A stretch of 64,000 nt of DNA from Auanema rhodensis (lineage: Eukaryota; Nematoda; Chromadorea; Rhabditida; Rhabditidae), in the NCBI GenBank assembly GCA_964057225.1, contig OZ059896.1:16070501-16134500 (forward strand). The letters run 5' to 3'. The position numbers were made by a program, and so were the translations under genes. Below the pieces are notes generated by a model. The model ran no database searches and had not been told where the DNA came from. It saw only the letters and a program-made list of their open reading frames with translations. Position 1 is the first letter of the stretch, and each line of letters opens with the position of its first letter. This document shows positions 26,501 to 39,097 of this stretch, piece after piece.

Positions 26501-28942
26501 ATTATATTAATATTATATTTCTTTTTTGTTCACAAAAACACTTACATCACTTTCATTCTGTTGAAATGTTAGTTGATCATGATCTATACGCCATGGCATT
26601 CGCATCATTTCTTTATCTTTTCTAAAATAATAAAAAATATAAATAAATTGATATTATATAAATATATTTATATAAACTAATAATATGTAAACTTACTTAT
26701 GAAAATGAAATATTATAGCTAATGGTACAGTTAAGATAATAGAAATAAAAAGAAAAATTAAAAATATTTTTGGTTCACTACATAGTGAGCCATCAAAATC
26801 ACAGACGGGAATTGCGGGTGGTGCTTGATAGATGGTATCCATAGAATATTCTGTGTCAAATAACTTCTATAATAATCATTATTTGTATTAATTTGACATA
26901 GTTAAGATTCAGTTTATCATGTTCTTACATGCCATGTGCAAAAATCTTCAGAACAATTGTTGGGCACTGGTTTAAGTAAAGCTGCTGGAACAACTGTATT
27001 ATTCAAATATCCGTAGATAGTGAGAAATGGTTGACGACCTCCTTGAGGAGATATGAATATTGGTCCAGAAAATCCTATAAAATTTACAATTTAATTCAGA
27101 TAAAATGACATAAAATATGTTCTGATGATGTTTGGAATTAAGCACTTAGAACTTGAAAATATTGAAATATCATGCGAATGTCCTTAGGGCAAATGCATAA
27201 AAGTGATAAATAATTGTATTTCTTCAAACTTTAGACGATTAGATTATGACTTACCATGATCAGTATGTTGAACAATCTGCTTCCAAATTGATTCCAATGA
27301 TTTATCTGTTCCATTAACATGACTAGCTATGGATAAAGCATCGCAATTTAGTAAATTTGCTTTCAAACGATCATGAGCCTAAAGAAGAAAAAATTAAAAC
27401 TTTTTTTTGTATCAATGCTTTAACTTACTTTTGAACTTAAGTTGTTTTTTGCAGCCCATTTTGATATATGACCAGCATTGTGATGATTTGAACGAATCTA
27501 AATAATATGAAATAACTAATAAGATTATTATAAAATATATTATAAATGAATGAAAGAATAATTTTCTCTTTTTGATCTTAAAAGGGTTTCTCGGAATTAG
27601 AATGATATCATTTCCAAAAACAAAGGTAATTCAACTTCTTGTTATTACATCTCATAATAAGCGTATTCTTACAATTATTTGTATATTTTCAGTTTATTTT
27701 CTTATTAATTATTATAAAATATATAAATTAATTTATATTCTGTTGTTGTTGATGATGCTGTTTTTATTTTTTTTTTCAAATATTTAAAAAGTCAAAGATA
27801 AATTATATGAATAATTTCATCGTCAATAACATATTTTTTTCTTCATAAAATATAAATAGTAAATGAAACTTATATGATATAGTTAATATAAATATTTAGA
27901 TATATAAACTTACAAAAAATATATATGGATAGAGTATATTACGCTTTTTACTTCGAGCTATATCTGATGTATGTGAACGTACTTTTTCAAAATCTTCTGG
28001 TGTCATTCTATAAACAAATTATAATTAAAATATTTAACTATATAATATAATTAACTTATTTAGATCTATATGTAGTATTATAAACTCATTTGGTCGATTA
28101 TATTCAAGAATATTTGGAATTATAACTTCTGTAAGCTCATCCAATGAGCATACAGCTATCAAAACTATAAGAAATATCAGATGAATCATGATTATCTATT
28201 GGAATTCAAAGCTTTAACTAGTTACAAGTACCTCTACTTTTCTCTGAAATACGTTCAAACCAATGATATTCTCCAATTTCAATGGTAATAGTAACATTGA
28301 TAGAATCATCTTTAGTTGTAAATACGGATTTAATTTCCATAGCATTAATAGTATTTGGTTTATCATATAGTATAGATACCTTAAATATATAATTTATTAT
28401 ATAAATTTCTTTAAATTAACTATAACATACCCTATTCCATGATAACTCACGACATAAAGCTATTAAAGCTTTAGCAAAGCCAGGTATTGTATCCGGTTGC
28501 AATGATATAGTTGTCTGTTCTCGTGATCCAACTATTCGACTACTAGTTGAGATATATATCTTATTCCAACGGAAAGCCAATTGAGAGATTGTTCCTGATT
28601 CTATATTTTTAAAAATAATTTTATAATTATTTCATTAATTATAATAACCTTCATCACAGAAAGCTCCTGTAAATATATCAGCTCCTAAGTTATAATGTAG
28701 TTGAGCAGCACTTTCAAGACCATTAAAATGATCACAAGCTTCCAATGAAATAAGCCTTAAGTTTTAAATTTTTTAGAAAAATTTAAATAAAAAATGAAAT
28801 ACTCTATAGATGATGTATCAACACATTTCTTTAAAATTTCACGTTCTTCTTCACCAAATGATACAAGATGTCCAACGCGTAATTTGTCTCCATTAATTAC
28901 AATGATAATAACAGTAAAATATAGAAAATATGTTGAATTCAT
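22735..28942 (-). CDS. receptor-type guanylate cyclase (gcy family)
   Basis: Single-pass membrane receptor making cGMP from GTP. Exons 5'->3': 28803-28942, 28649-28755, 28431-28600, 28232-28379, 28056-28164, 27914-28007, 27429-27497, 27255-27378, 26929-27074, 26697-26866, 26546-26621, 26344-26448, 25932-26003, 25701-25880, 25445-25573, 25332-25389, 25073-25303, 24929-25026, 24753-24829, 24525-24665, 24297-24420, 24174-24242, 24027-24131, 23852-23961, 23147-23219, 22984-23064, 22735-22815; about 1028 aa. Signal peptide (MNSTYFLYFTVIIIVING), ANF-receptor-like ectodomain (NLGADIFTGAFCDEG), transmembrane segment in 26697-26866, pseudokinase (VHGALFLTNCVVDSYWVVKL), coiled linker (SDNLEQIVAERTSKIEEEQ), cyclase domain. 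Catalytic set looks intact: Asp in ILMIDVCQFT, Glu and Asp in VENVGDAY, Cys in RFCVFGESVN, then Asn and Arg in VNMACR. In nematodes such receptors act mainly in sensory cilia. I cannot assign an individual gcy orthologue. Confidence 0.95.
26081..26176. repeat. 12-bp tandem array, eight units, each with an E-box
   Basis: Eight consecutive 12-bp units of AGTACACGTGAG type, within the guanylate cyclase intron 26004-26343. The first unit has CATGTG, one unit starts ATTAC, the last ends GAT; the rest are identical. Seven units contain the palindrome CACGTG. Confidence 0.95.
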
Positions 28943-30694
28943 AATGAAAAATCATAAAAAATCTGAAAAATGAACACAAAACTTCACATTTTTATATTAA
29001 TTCATAATAATTAATTCAAAGAATATAAGAGCTTTGTAGGGACTTGCAACTAAGTTAGAACAAGCTTCACCTACAACCTGTGTCTCACTCTTGTTGCTCA
29101 AGATTTGAAGTAAATGTGTAATTCGACCACACAAAGTGAAAATTAAAAGAAAAATTAGAAATGTTCTATTTGGTAGTTTGAAATTGAAGTGAGAACTGAT
29201 AATGAACAAGTTACAACTTAGAGCTTTAAAGATGTTTTTAACAAGATTTCTATCAATTGAATATAATAATTTTAAAATAAAAAAAAAATATATGTTCTAG
29301 TCTAAACAGATTATTAACTATTTCATGAATAGTAAAGGAAAAAAAAGGAAATAGAGAACATTCTTCTTCGATGAGTTTAGAAGATATAAAAATGACGAAA
29401 TAGCATGTAATGGGCTTTTGAATATTTCATTTTGACTTTGAGAATATCTATCCATCTTTGCCATATTTTCTATCATTCACGAAATCAAGTAATATTGAGA
29501 AATAACAAATATTCTAGTTTTAACTATTACATATATGCATAAATATATAAAATAATATATATAAAAAATATTTTTTTTTCATCAAAATAAGGTTTTTGTC
29601 AAGTTTCACTCTCTTTCTTCTAAATCTTCAAATCTATTTTATGTAATATGTTTATAATAAAATAGGTTTTTATAATATTTATTATATAATTATTCTATTT
29701 CTTTAAATAATTCTAATTAAGCTATTTAACCTCATCCAAACCTAATTACATATACATTCTATGTTGCAACTGATCACGAAAAGACTGCAACTTATGCTCT
29801 TAAACATAATTTTATTTTATTATAAATAATATAAATGATGGTATCATTTATAATGAGAATCAAATGAATACATCATCATATGAATCTCTTATAAATCTAA
29901 ATTACCTTCAAATGACACGAGAGATTGTGTATGTATGAGAGTAACGAAGAGGAAGTAATGTTCGCAGATTTACATATCGTCAACGCTTTGAATACATCAA
30001 GATCATGATGCACTTTCATTTTTCTAAAATTTAAAACTTTAAATTTATTTTATTTTTAAAATATTATTTTAATTTATAAATAAATATAATTATATATATA
30101 TACATTAATTAAAATAATTTATATTGTTTTTATATTTATAAAATAAAATGTCCTTATACATAAATATATTAAATATTATAATTCATAAATTATATATTAT
30201 ATTTCAGATTTTATGAAAATATGATGATGTTGATAAAATGATCACTATCTTCAGATTATAATATTATTCTATTAAAATTTATTAATTTTTTAAATACATA
30301 TTTCTTTAAAATAATATTAAAACATAGATATAACTTTTTATTTATTTTTTATATAATTAAAATATTATTATTACATATAGTAATTGATATTTTTAATTAA
30401 AATATATTAATTGATAAAGAAAATGATAAAATATTTGATTGAAATGACGAAAATGAATATATTTTCCAAAATAAATAAACAATTTTAATTATAAATTAAT
30501 AGAAGATAAGTGAATTTTGAATAACAATAAACATAAAAAATTTAAAAAAAAGAAGTTTGTAGTTGAATTTTTTGTCTGACTTCTTGTTGCTTAGGCACTT
30601 CAGATGCTTCAGATGCTGAATAAGTTTTTCCTTTCAATAATTCATTTTCTTATTTATATTAAAATATAATTATATATTATTCGTATAAATCAAA
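28943..30694. other. intergenic DNA between guanylate cyclase and receptor genes
   Basis: Very AT-rich; the 5' flank of the guanylate cyclase gene. No exon supported. A slightly GC-richer patch at 29890-30020 shows no consistent frame. Poly-A and AT tracts dominate from 30040 to 30540. Confidence 0.6.
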
Positions 30695-32537
30695 TTATTG
30701 TATTTCTCTAACACTTGAATCTGAAAAAGAAACTTTTTTTTATGGAAATATCTTAATTGAAATAAATATTTATAATTAAAATAATTTATAATTACCTGGT
30801 AAATTAGTTAAAAAGAAATGTTTACATCCAATTAATCGAAGAGCTGATAAACGAATTGGTTTAATTATAATTACAAATATAATATTACTACATGCTGAAT
30901 GCAAATGTGTAAGTATTCGAAGTATTCCCATTAAATCTAATAAAATAAGTTTTAAATTAAGTTTGAAACTTAAGTTTTTAAAACTTAAAAACAATAATTA
31001 CCTGAACGTATACTAATATTATAATATATTATATTATTAATAATTAATGATAATATCATTGAAAATCCAAAAGGTAAACATACCTTCAAAAAAAAGTTTA
31101 AATGAGTTTTAAAACTTGAAAAATTAAAAAGAAAACTTACAATAACTGAAAAAACTCTGACAAAATTTAATTTTAAACGTTTAAGAGTTACAGATGATGA
31201 AGCATCTGAACGAAGTAGAAATATTGTATGAATTAATATAATTATAGGAATTATAATTATACTAATAAATACTAAACTATATGATAAAGAACCATTATAC
31301 ATATATTTTTGACCATACATACTTCCATTTATCTTTAAAAAAATTAAAGAAAATTCAAATATTTCATAAAAATATTTTTTTTAATATTTTCATAACAAAA
31401 GTTATTATTTTTATTTTTATTATCTCATTAACTTCATTATAAAAATAAATAAATAAATATATTATTAAACTTCAAAAAAAAAAAATTTTTTTTAAGTTTT
31501 GACGTAAAAATAAATATATTTTTGATTTTATGATATTATTATTATAATTACTTACCATTTCACGACTATTTGTTGTTCTTATAATATATATTGGTATAAC
31601 AGAAAATCCAGAAATATAAATTAATATAATTATAATTAATAAATGTTTCTTTTTAAATTTATATTTTGAACATGATGGTAATAATATATTATACATAAAT
31701 AAAATTAATGTAAGATAAGATCCATTTTGTATTGTAAATGAAAACATTTGAAAAAACTAAAATAAAATTATAAATAAAAATAATATTTTAACTATTTACA
31801 GTAATTTTTTTTAAATTATTTATGTTTAAAGTTAAGCTTTCTCTCTCTCTCTCAACCAAGCTTTCTCTCTCCCCTCCTCTTTTCCCTTCAATTTAGCCAC
31901 AAAATTGATGATTCTTACAAAATAAAAAGATTAAAATAGGAAGATATGATATAGAAATAATAATAATTTAAACTTTATTATTATTATTAAATATTCTTCA
32001 AGTTTTTATTAAATTTTGTTAATAATGAAAGGAAATAAAGATAAAAAGAGGACACTTTATCTGAAAACATCGGAAACCAAATGTTGTGGAGCAACGGTAT
32101 ATTTTAATATTTTTATTTAAAATATTTTATAGATTATTATATATATATATAATAATAATAATTATTTAATTTACCATATTTAATTGATATGGTATATCAA
32201 GTAAACTTATGACACCAAGATAATAATGCTCATTCTCAAGAAATATTTGATTCAACAAAAAACAATAAACAATCAGAGTTATTGTATTTGAAATCTAAAT
32301 AAAATAATTTAAATTTGATGTGAAAATATAAAATTTAAAAAAGAAAATTTCAAATATACTAACCTCAACATTCAATAAAGTTCTTGTAAATGTACGAAGA
32401 TCATATGATGATGAATATATTGTAGAACAAATAGAAAAAATATTTAAAACAGTTCCAATTATTCCAAATAATAGAAAACAATTCCATTCAGTTCGATATT
32501 CATTATATATTATTTCATCTTGTTCATAACAAAACAT
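30695..32537 (-). CDS. serpentine chemoreceptor-like 7TM protein A
   Basis: Seven exons 5'->3': 32364-32537, 32175-32294, 31556-31756, 31141-31332, 31002-31083, 30796-30936, 30695-30720; 936 nt, 311 aa, all phases consistent. Multiple long hydrophobic segments, for example LLFGIIGTVLNIFSICSTIY, NGSYLTLILFMYNILLP, IIIILIYISGFSVIPIYI and SLVFISIIIIPIIILIHTIF, separated by short charged loops, fit a nematode chemoreceptor fold. It ends with a KPIR motif after the last hydrophobic stretch, then DSSVREIQ. Codons are extremely A/T-rich. It is a paralogue of the divergent gene at 33611 (same exon plan). I do not assign it to a named sr family. Expected role is ligand detection at sensory cilia, by family analogy only. 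Confidence 0.85.
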
Positions 32538-33610
32538 AATGTAAATATGATTGAAGAAACTTCATAAGCAAAAGAATACCAATATTTCAATTTTAAACTA
32601 AAAAAAATAAAAATATATATTGATCTTTAATATAAATTAATTATAAATAAGTTTATATATTTAAAAATATAATAAATAACTAAGAAAATATTGATTTTAG
32701 TAATTATAATTAACAGAAAATAAATATTTACTATACTATACTATATAGATTTAAAGATTTTATCACACTAAATGATATTTTTTTTCTCTTTTTAACTATT
32801 TTTACTGATTAACAATGCCTTTTCATCAATGATTTTGAAGAAAAAGATTTCTTTTTACTTCATTAAATCAAGTTGATAAGAAGATATATGAATACGTGTA
32901 CGTACATATTATACATACTTGGTCAGTTATTCATTTGAGTTGAATCAAGAAAAGCTTTTGAGCAAGAGCGCTGATGATTTCAATATGAAATTGATCTGAT
33001 TCAAGAATTCAATTGAATTGTTGACCAAATATTATAATATTAAATATATATATATATATATATACATATGTATATAATAAATGGGCGGATACCTGTATTC
33101 ATCCAGATTTCAATTACTAATTCCGCCTCTCCCCACCTCTTATGGTCTTAGAGATAAATGATTTTTGTTATAAAAATTATTAATTGGGCACAATATAATT
33201 ATAAAATTAAATTTTCTTGTTTTCAAAATTCAAAAAGGATCCATATTAATTTAGAATTATAAAGTTATAACTTTGATTTGATGAAGAAATAGAGATTTGA
33301 ATAAAAATAAAATAATAAAAACAATTTTATGGTATAATTTATATATTTAATACTATATAGTTATAATATAATAATTAATAATATAGTCAAAAACATACAA
33401 AATGCATATACATACTACTATACATACATACATATCAGTCAATCATCTACCATCTTCAACTATCTCTCTCTCTCTCTCTCTCTCTATACATATCTCATTC
33501 TCTTCTTCTTCTTCTTCTACTAAGATCAGTTAAAATCTTTATTTTCACAGATTTTCTTCAAACTACTACAAACTACTTTCTTTCTTAATCTTCAAAAATA
33601 TTCACTTAAA
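32538..33610. promoter_or_regulatory. shared upstream region of two divergent receptor genes
   Basis: About 1.07 kb between the start codons of the two paralogous receptors. It holds an AT dinucleotide run (33046-33065), a CT tract (33460-33486) and a TTCTTCTTCTTCTTC run. No conserved motif pair was recognised by eye. Use as a bidirectional promoter is inferred from orientation only. Confidence 0.4.
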
Positions 33611-34752
33611 ATGACACTTAATATACATGATTATACTATATTTGAAGAATTTTATATATTTTGGTTAATATCAACATTAGGTGGAATAATTGGATTCTTT
33701 TTTAATATTTTTACAATTATTTCTACATTAAAAGCACGTACAAGAGATATGGCTATGTTTTATAAAGCATTAGTTCATACAGAAGTCAATATCTATATTT
33801 GTAAAAAATTAAAATTTAAAATAAATATTACAGATTTCATTAACTATAACACATATTACATATACTATACTTATAAATCAAATATTTCAAAATAATATAA
33901 CATATTTTATGGGTTTTTTTACTTTATTATGTAATATTAAAGTAAATTATCAATATGTAATATCTTCATTTATCTTATTTTACTTTTAAATTTTATTTTT
34001 TTTATCAGATTTTTCAACGAATTATATATTATCAAAGTTTATCAGCATATCTTATATTTGCATTAGAATTATATAATCATATAATTCCTCCAACTTCAAT
34101 ATTATATATGGAAAAACGTGGTAAAATCAATGTTTATATTATCATTTATGTTTCTGCAGCTATTCTTAGTTCATATCAAATATATCTTGGTATAGAAAAT
34201 ATGGAAAATGTAAACTTTAACTTTGTTACAACTTAAAGCTTAAAACTTATTCATTTTAGCATGAAGGAAGTGAATTTGGATTTTATAAAAAAAGTTTTAA
34301 TAATCAAGTTTTATATGTTATTAGTATTTTTATAATGTTAATTACATTAATAGCATTCCTTCATTTACTATATCATCTTAAGAAAGGTCCAACTCTTAGT
34401 CAAAAAACAAGAAGATTACGAATATTATTTCTAAAATCTTCATTAATAATGGTTTCTTTTAATTTTATTTGATTTTCAAAAAAAAATTATATTTTAGATG
34501 GCTATTCCCTTAATTAATTCAGTTTTATTAACTTGCTCTGTTACTATATTCATACCCGAAAATCAAAATGGTTACTTTTGAATCTTCTTTCAATTTTTAT
34601 TTTAAAAAATTGAAATTTCAGGTTTACGTACAGCATTATCAGCATGTTCACACCTCCATCTCTTTCTTACAAATATTTCTTTTATTATATTTATAAAACC
34701 TCTACGAGCATCGGCAATAAAAATTATTTTTTTATGGAAATACTTTTGGTGA
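33611..34752 (+). CDS. serpentine chemoreceptor-like 7TM protein B
   Basis: Six exons: 33611-33784, 33834-33956, 34009-34209, 34260-34451, 34498-34570, 34622-34752; 894 nt, 297 aa, phases consistent. Exon lengths 174, 123, 201 and 192 nearly equal the 174, 120, 201 and 192 of the divergent paralogue, and both genes carry one base across the exon 5/6 junction. Hydrophobic segments include FWLISTLGGIIGFFFNIFTI, SLTITHITYTILINQIF, NVYIIIYVSAAILSSYQIYL and VISIFIMLITLIAFLHLLYH. The last hydrophobic stretch is followed by KPLR, matching KPIR in the paralogue. It is shorter at the C-terminus: it ends WKYFW where the paralogue continues through an extra small exon. Very A/T-rich codon use. Sub-family not assigned. 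Confidence 0.85.
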
Positions 34753-35779
34753 AAATAATTTTTAAAAAGACGTCGATAGTTTCTACTTTTCAAACAGAGA
34801 TCATAAGATGTATACAAAGATATACAAAAGCTATATGAAATATATATTTGTTTTTATTATTTTTTTTATTTTTAAAAATCAATAAAAAACTTCTTTTTTT
34901 TTGGTTTTAAATATAAACTATAACAAAAGTGTCAATTACTGTATAAGATGAATTTCTCAGAAAACAGCTGAAACGAGTGAAAAATATTTGAAAAATTTTG
35001 CAATTATCTGCAAATTAAGTTAAAAATAATTTAAATTCTCAAGATAATAAAACAGAAAGAAAACAAAAATATTTGAATTTTAGAAAATTTGTATTTTTTT
35101 ATAAATTTGTGAGTAATATCTTTGGTATGTTTATCAATTTTAAATTTATTTTTAAAAAATAAGTAAATTGGACTCAATAAGCTTTAAAGTTTGTTGAATA
35201 AAGTTGAACAAAAAGGTCGAAAATGTTAAAAGTTTTTTGAAAAATAAAGAAAAAGCTTATTAATTCTTCATTTATAAATTATTTAAATATTAACATCAAA
35301 GAACAAATATTATTGAATATTTACTAATATTAATAAACTCTAATAGAATAATAATTATAATTAAATTTTAAATATTGTTCTATAGTTAAGAAACATAAAA
35401 AGAATTAATAATAAATCTTTAAAACTTGTTTCAGAATGAATGAGATTCAATATAAAACACAAAAAAGAGAGAGAGAGAAGGGGGGATCAAGTTGGAAAAG
35501 AAGAAAGCAAAGTTGAAACTAAACTTGAAAATGTTAAGGCTAGAAAGTACAAAAAGGAAAATTGCAGAAAGACGTCAAATTGACGAGGAAAAAATAAAAA
35601 ATCTTTATTTGATCATAAAGCATCCGTAATTTTTGAAAAATAGAGCAGTTAACCGTACTACTCTCAGATTTTTTTCAAAAAAAAAAAGAAAAAAATTCTA
35701 CGAAGTGAAAGTATGACAAGAAAAAGAATTTGTTTCTTTTTTTTTTGACCGAAAATGAAAATAAAAATGAAAAAAAGGA
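34753..35779. other. intergenic, no gene seen
   Basis: AT-rich convergent 3' flanks of the plus-strand receptor and the minus-strand arrestin-domain gene. Poly-A/poly-T runs only. Confidence 0.6.
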
Positions 35780-38522
35780 TTATCCGACGGTACCCATGGT
35801 TTTGGATGTTCCAATAATCACAGGGACAATTATATCGAAATGATCAAGATCAAGTTTGAAGAAGTAACTACAAGTGACAAGACGATTTGAATGAATTGAA
35901 GTAGGAGGAAGCCCAGGTGGTATTGAAAATTCTATTTCTTTCGTCTCAGGACCCAAACCTGGACGAGCTTTACATGTTCCCTGAAACAGATGTATATCTA
36001 AGACAGTTAATGTGGCTCTGATGTTGTTGATGGCTTATAACATCAAGTGTTTTACAGAATTGCAAAGATACATACGTGTGTTTCCACCGCAATCGTCACG
36101 CTTTTCTTGTCCACAAGGTCGGGCTCGAAACGATTGGCAGCCACAAAATCAAGCTGCTGACACAAGGAAATGAGAACACATTCATGTTTTTCCTGCAAAC
36201 ACACATAGTTGTTGAATTCATCCGTAGTCAGTTGTAGCATTGTTTTACCTGTTTTCTCTGCCATCGTTTTCGTTTTGTTCTATTTTCAACTGTTAATGTG
36301 ATTTTGGTTGTTTCTCCCGGAAGTAACCCAACTTCATTAACTATCATTGCAGCTGAAATGGAACCCTTGTTCCGTCCACAACAGCCGATAATCTGAAATC
36401 AAATATCATATGCGTTCAACATATTAGAAGAAATATAATTATGAGATTTATGAAAATCAGAATTAAAACGATTTCAATTCTACTTACAGATTCTTCTTCA
36501 GCAGCTGTTGTCGGCTGGCGCATGTACGGTGCGTCAAGATTCAGATAGGAAAATACTTTGAATGCTTTTTCTTAAACAAAATATTTAATTACTTGTATAT
36601 TCATTAACTATATGTAAAGTATATATAACTAACCAGCAATAATTTCTGTATCACCGTCTTCTGGTACAGCCATTAGTGCTGTACATGTATATCGAACTGT
36701 TCCACAGTTATCACGTTCAACTGTTGATAAAACATCCATTGGAAGTCGAGCTTCGAATGGAATATTATGAGTACCCGGATTTAAATCAAAATTTTCAGAA
36801 CAATGATCAGCGATTAAACTGAAATTACAACTATACTTATACTGTTGCATACCAATATCTTTATCTATGTTTTAAGCTTTTAAAGTTTATGATAAGCGAG
36901 TAATGCTCATAGTCAAAATGCTCAGAGACTCCAGTTTTTCAACATAAATATCCAAAATCTTACGGTGTTAAGTCAATAAATTCATCCATAAACGTATGAC
37001 GACTTTCAAAGACAAGATCTGTGGTTTTGTTACGCCATCCAGTTTCAGCTACACCTGTTAAACGTACAACAAGACCACCGATATGGATTGGCTTTTGTAA
37101 TGACATGTCAATGACACCCTGAAAATCATAAAAATTGTTTCAAAAAAAAAAAGAAAGTTGGATATCAAGTTGAAAAAAGTTTGTGAATGTTTCTCAATGT
37201 TATTTCCTCTTTTCTCTCCCTCACTGAGTCAATTCAATGGTTTTACGAACATTTTTTTTCAAACATTACGGTATAATTACATACAAAAATTCTAGTTTAT
37301 GATTAGATTTAAACTTTAGTTCTAACTTGATTTAAACGCTTAGTCATAGTGTGTTGGCTGCTCTTTGATCTGCCAAATTCGCAACAATTGAAGATGTTTC
37401 CATGAAGCTTTTGCTCAATGTTCACAATCGAATTTTGAAGGAAAAACCTTTGTTAGTGTTCAATATATCCAATTGAAATATATAAAAGGGAAAAATAAAA
37501 TAAATGACCACTGTCAGCAAACAGAAACTTCCAATGTCGATCAGTGATGAAGCAGACACCGACATGTTGTTGTGTATTTGAATGTTGTTGATGTTTATCT
37601 TGTCACCAGGAATCCATAGAGAGAAACAGATTACATAAAGATTCTTTTCATCATGCCGACATGACAGACAATTACTTAAAAACGACAAAAATGGACATTT
37701 TTGAAGCTTATTTCGATGGTGTACATGTCTGTCCTGGAATATGGCCAATGTCATAACGGATCATGCCACGCATATGCGCATGTACATGTATGTGTCTGTG
37801 GTCCGATGAGCAAGTCAATAGCCTATCTCTAACGTCTGTCAGCTTTTTCCACGAAACCAGCCTTCAGCTATGAGAAAAGGCTGTTGTCCCTAACTCTTAT
37901 CCCATGGGTTTCTTGCTTTTTGTTTTATTTTTTATGCTCAAATTCTCTTAGTCTTCCCCACTTTCCTCCCTTGGTCTAGCTGGCCTTTTTCTCTCTCGTT
38001 CAAGCATTGAGTACGGCCCTCTTCAGCCTGACATCCTGTTATCATTAATGATGAAATAAAATATAAATTAGAGATATTTGTATTTAACATTATATTCTTC
38101 TAATTTTAAATTTACAAAAATAAAATATGATTTGATGAAGAAAAAAACAAAATGAAAATAAATAACTGAGAGGATGTCGGTTATGGATACTTCATCACCC
38201 TTCATTCTTTTTCATCCCAATTCATCTTTTTGGTGTCTTCCTTTATTCTTTTCTCGCTTACTTTAACATCAAAACTGAAGTCTTTCTCTCTTTCTCTTCT
38301 TTTTCTCTTTTCCCTCTCTCCTTCGCCTCACCCTCTCACTGACTTGAATTTAAAACTTAACGCATATCCATAGAGAATGATAAACTTACATGAATTATTT
38401 CTCCTCCAGTATATGGCTCATCGATACTTCTATCCAAAGTAACGTCGAAGTGTTCCACCTGTTAAATTGTTTTTTTGAGAAAAAGAGAATTGAATGTGAA
38501 ATGAAGATGTCATTACCTTCAT
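35780..38522 (-). CDS. arrestin-domain-containing protein (ARRDC/alpha-arrestin type)
   Basis: Exons 5'->3': 38517-38522 (coding part), 38390-38458, 36964-37118, 36634-36818, 36488-36570, 36249-36392, 36076-36192, 35780-35980; 319 aa. I chose the ATG at 38522 because only that frame joins exon 2, giving MKVEHFDVTLDRSIDEPYTG; the longer frame MSERDEG in the same exon would hit a stop after splicing. N-terminal arrestin fold: YTGGEIIHGVIDM, HIGGLVVRLTGVAETGW, FDLNPGTHNIPFEARLP, GTVRYTCTALM. C-terminal fold: NEVGLLPGETTKITLTVENR, GPETKEIEFSIPPGLPPT and a final strand before TMGTVG. No PPxY motif is visible at the short C-terminus, unlike classical alpha-arrestins that recruit NEDD4 ligases. Likely an adaptor in membrane-protein trafficking. 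Intron 2 is 1.27 kb, the others short. Large arrd families occur in nematodes. Confidence 0.92.
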
Positions 38523-38570
38523 CCCGCTCGCTCATATTGTCATCTGGTAGTTTAATCTCTACAGTTGAAA

Positions 38571-38573
38571 TCT
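38571..38573 (-). other. splice or trans-splice acceptor 5' of arrestin-domain gene
   Basis: Minus-strand catttcag stands 49 bases before the chosen ATG. It defines the 5' edge of the first exon, either by spliced-leader addition or by joining a non-coding upstream exon. Confidence 0.5.
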
Positions 38574-38589
38574 GAAATGAATGATGACA

Positions 38590-39054
38590 CATCCATCATA
38601 ACATACACACATCATGTCGTTAGACAAGAGAAGTCAACAAGATAATTTGTAAGAAAATAAACATATAAAGCACAGAAATGTATGAAAATTGGCGTTTTCA
38701 TCTATAATAATAGTAAATTTCAAAGGACATATTTTGAAAGTTTGAAAGAGATTTGTTATACAATCAAATCTAAGTGACAATTACTTGATTGTTTGATAAA
38801 AAGCAAGAACTTCAGGTGTATGTATGTATGTATGTGTGTGTTAAGATGAGATTTTGAGGTGTAACGAACGCCTGTCAGATGATTTTTTTCAATTAGAACT
38901 ATGGACTTTATCTCTTTTAAGAAAAAAATAAGAAAAAATAAGAAGTTTATTTTGAAATAGAACGTACGTAGCAGTAATGGTTTGTACTCACCAAATTTTG
39001 GGAAGATTTTCAAAGGAATAGCATGAGATGAGCTCTCTCTTTCTTTCTCCCCCC

Positions 39055-39097
<43 letters not shown>

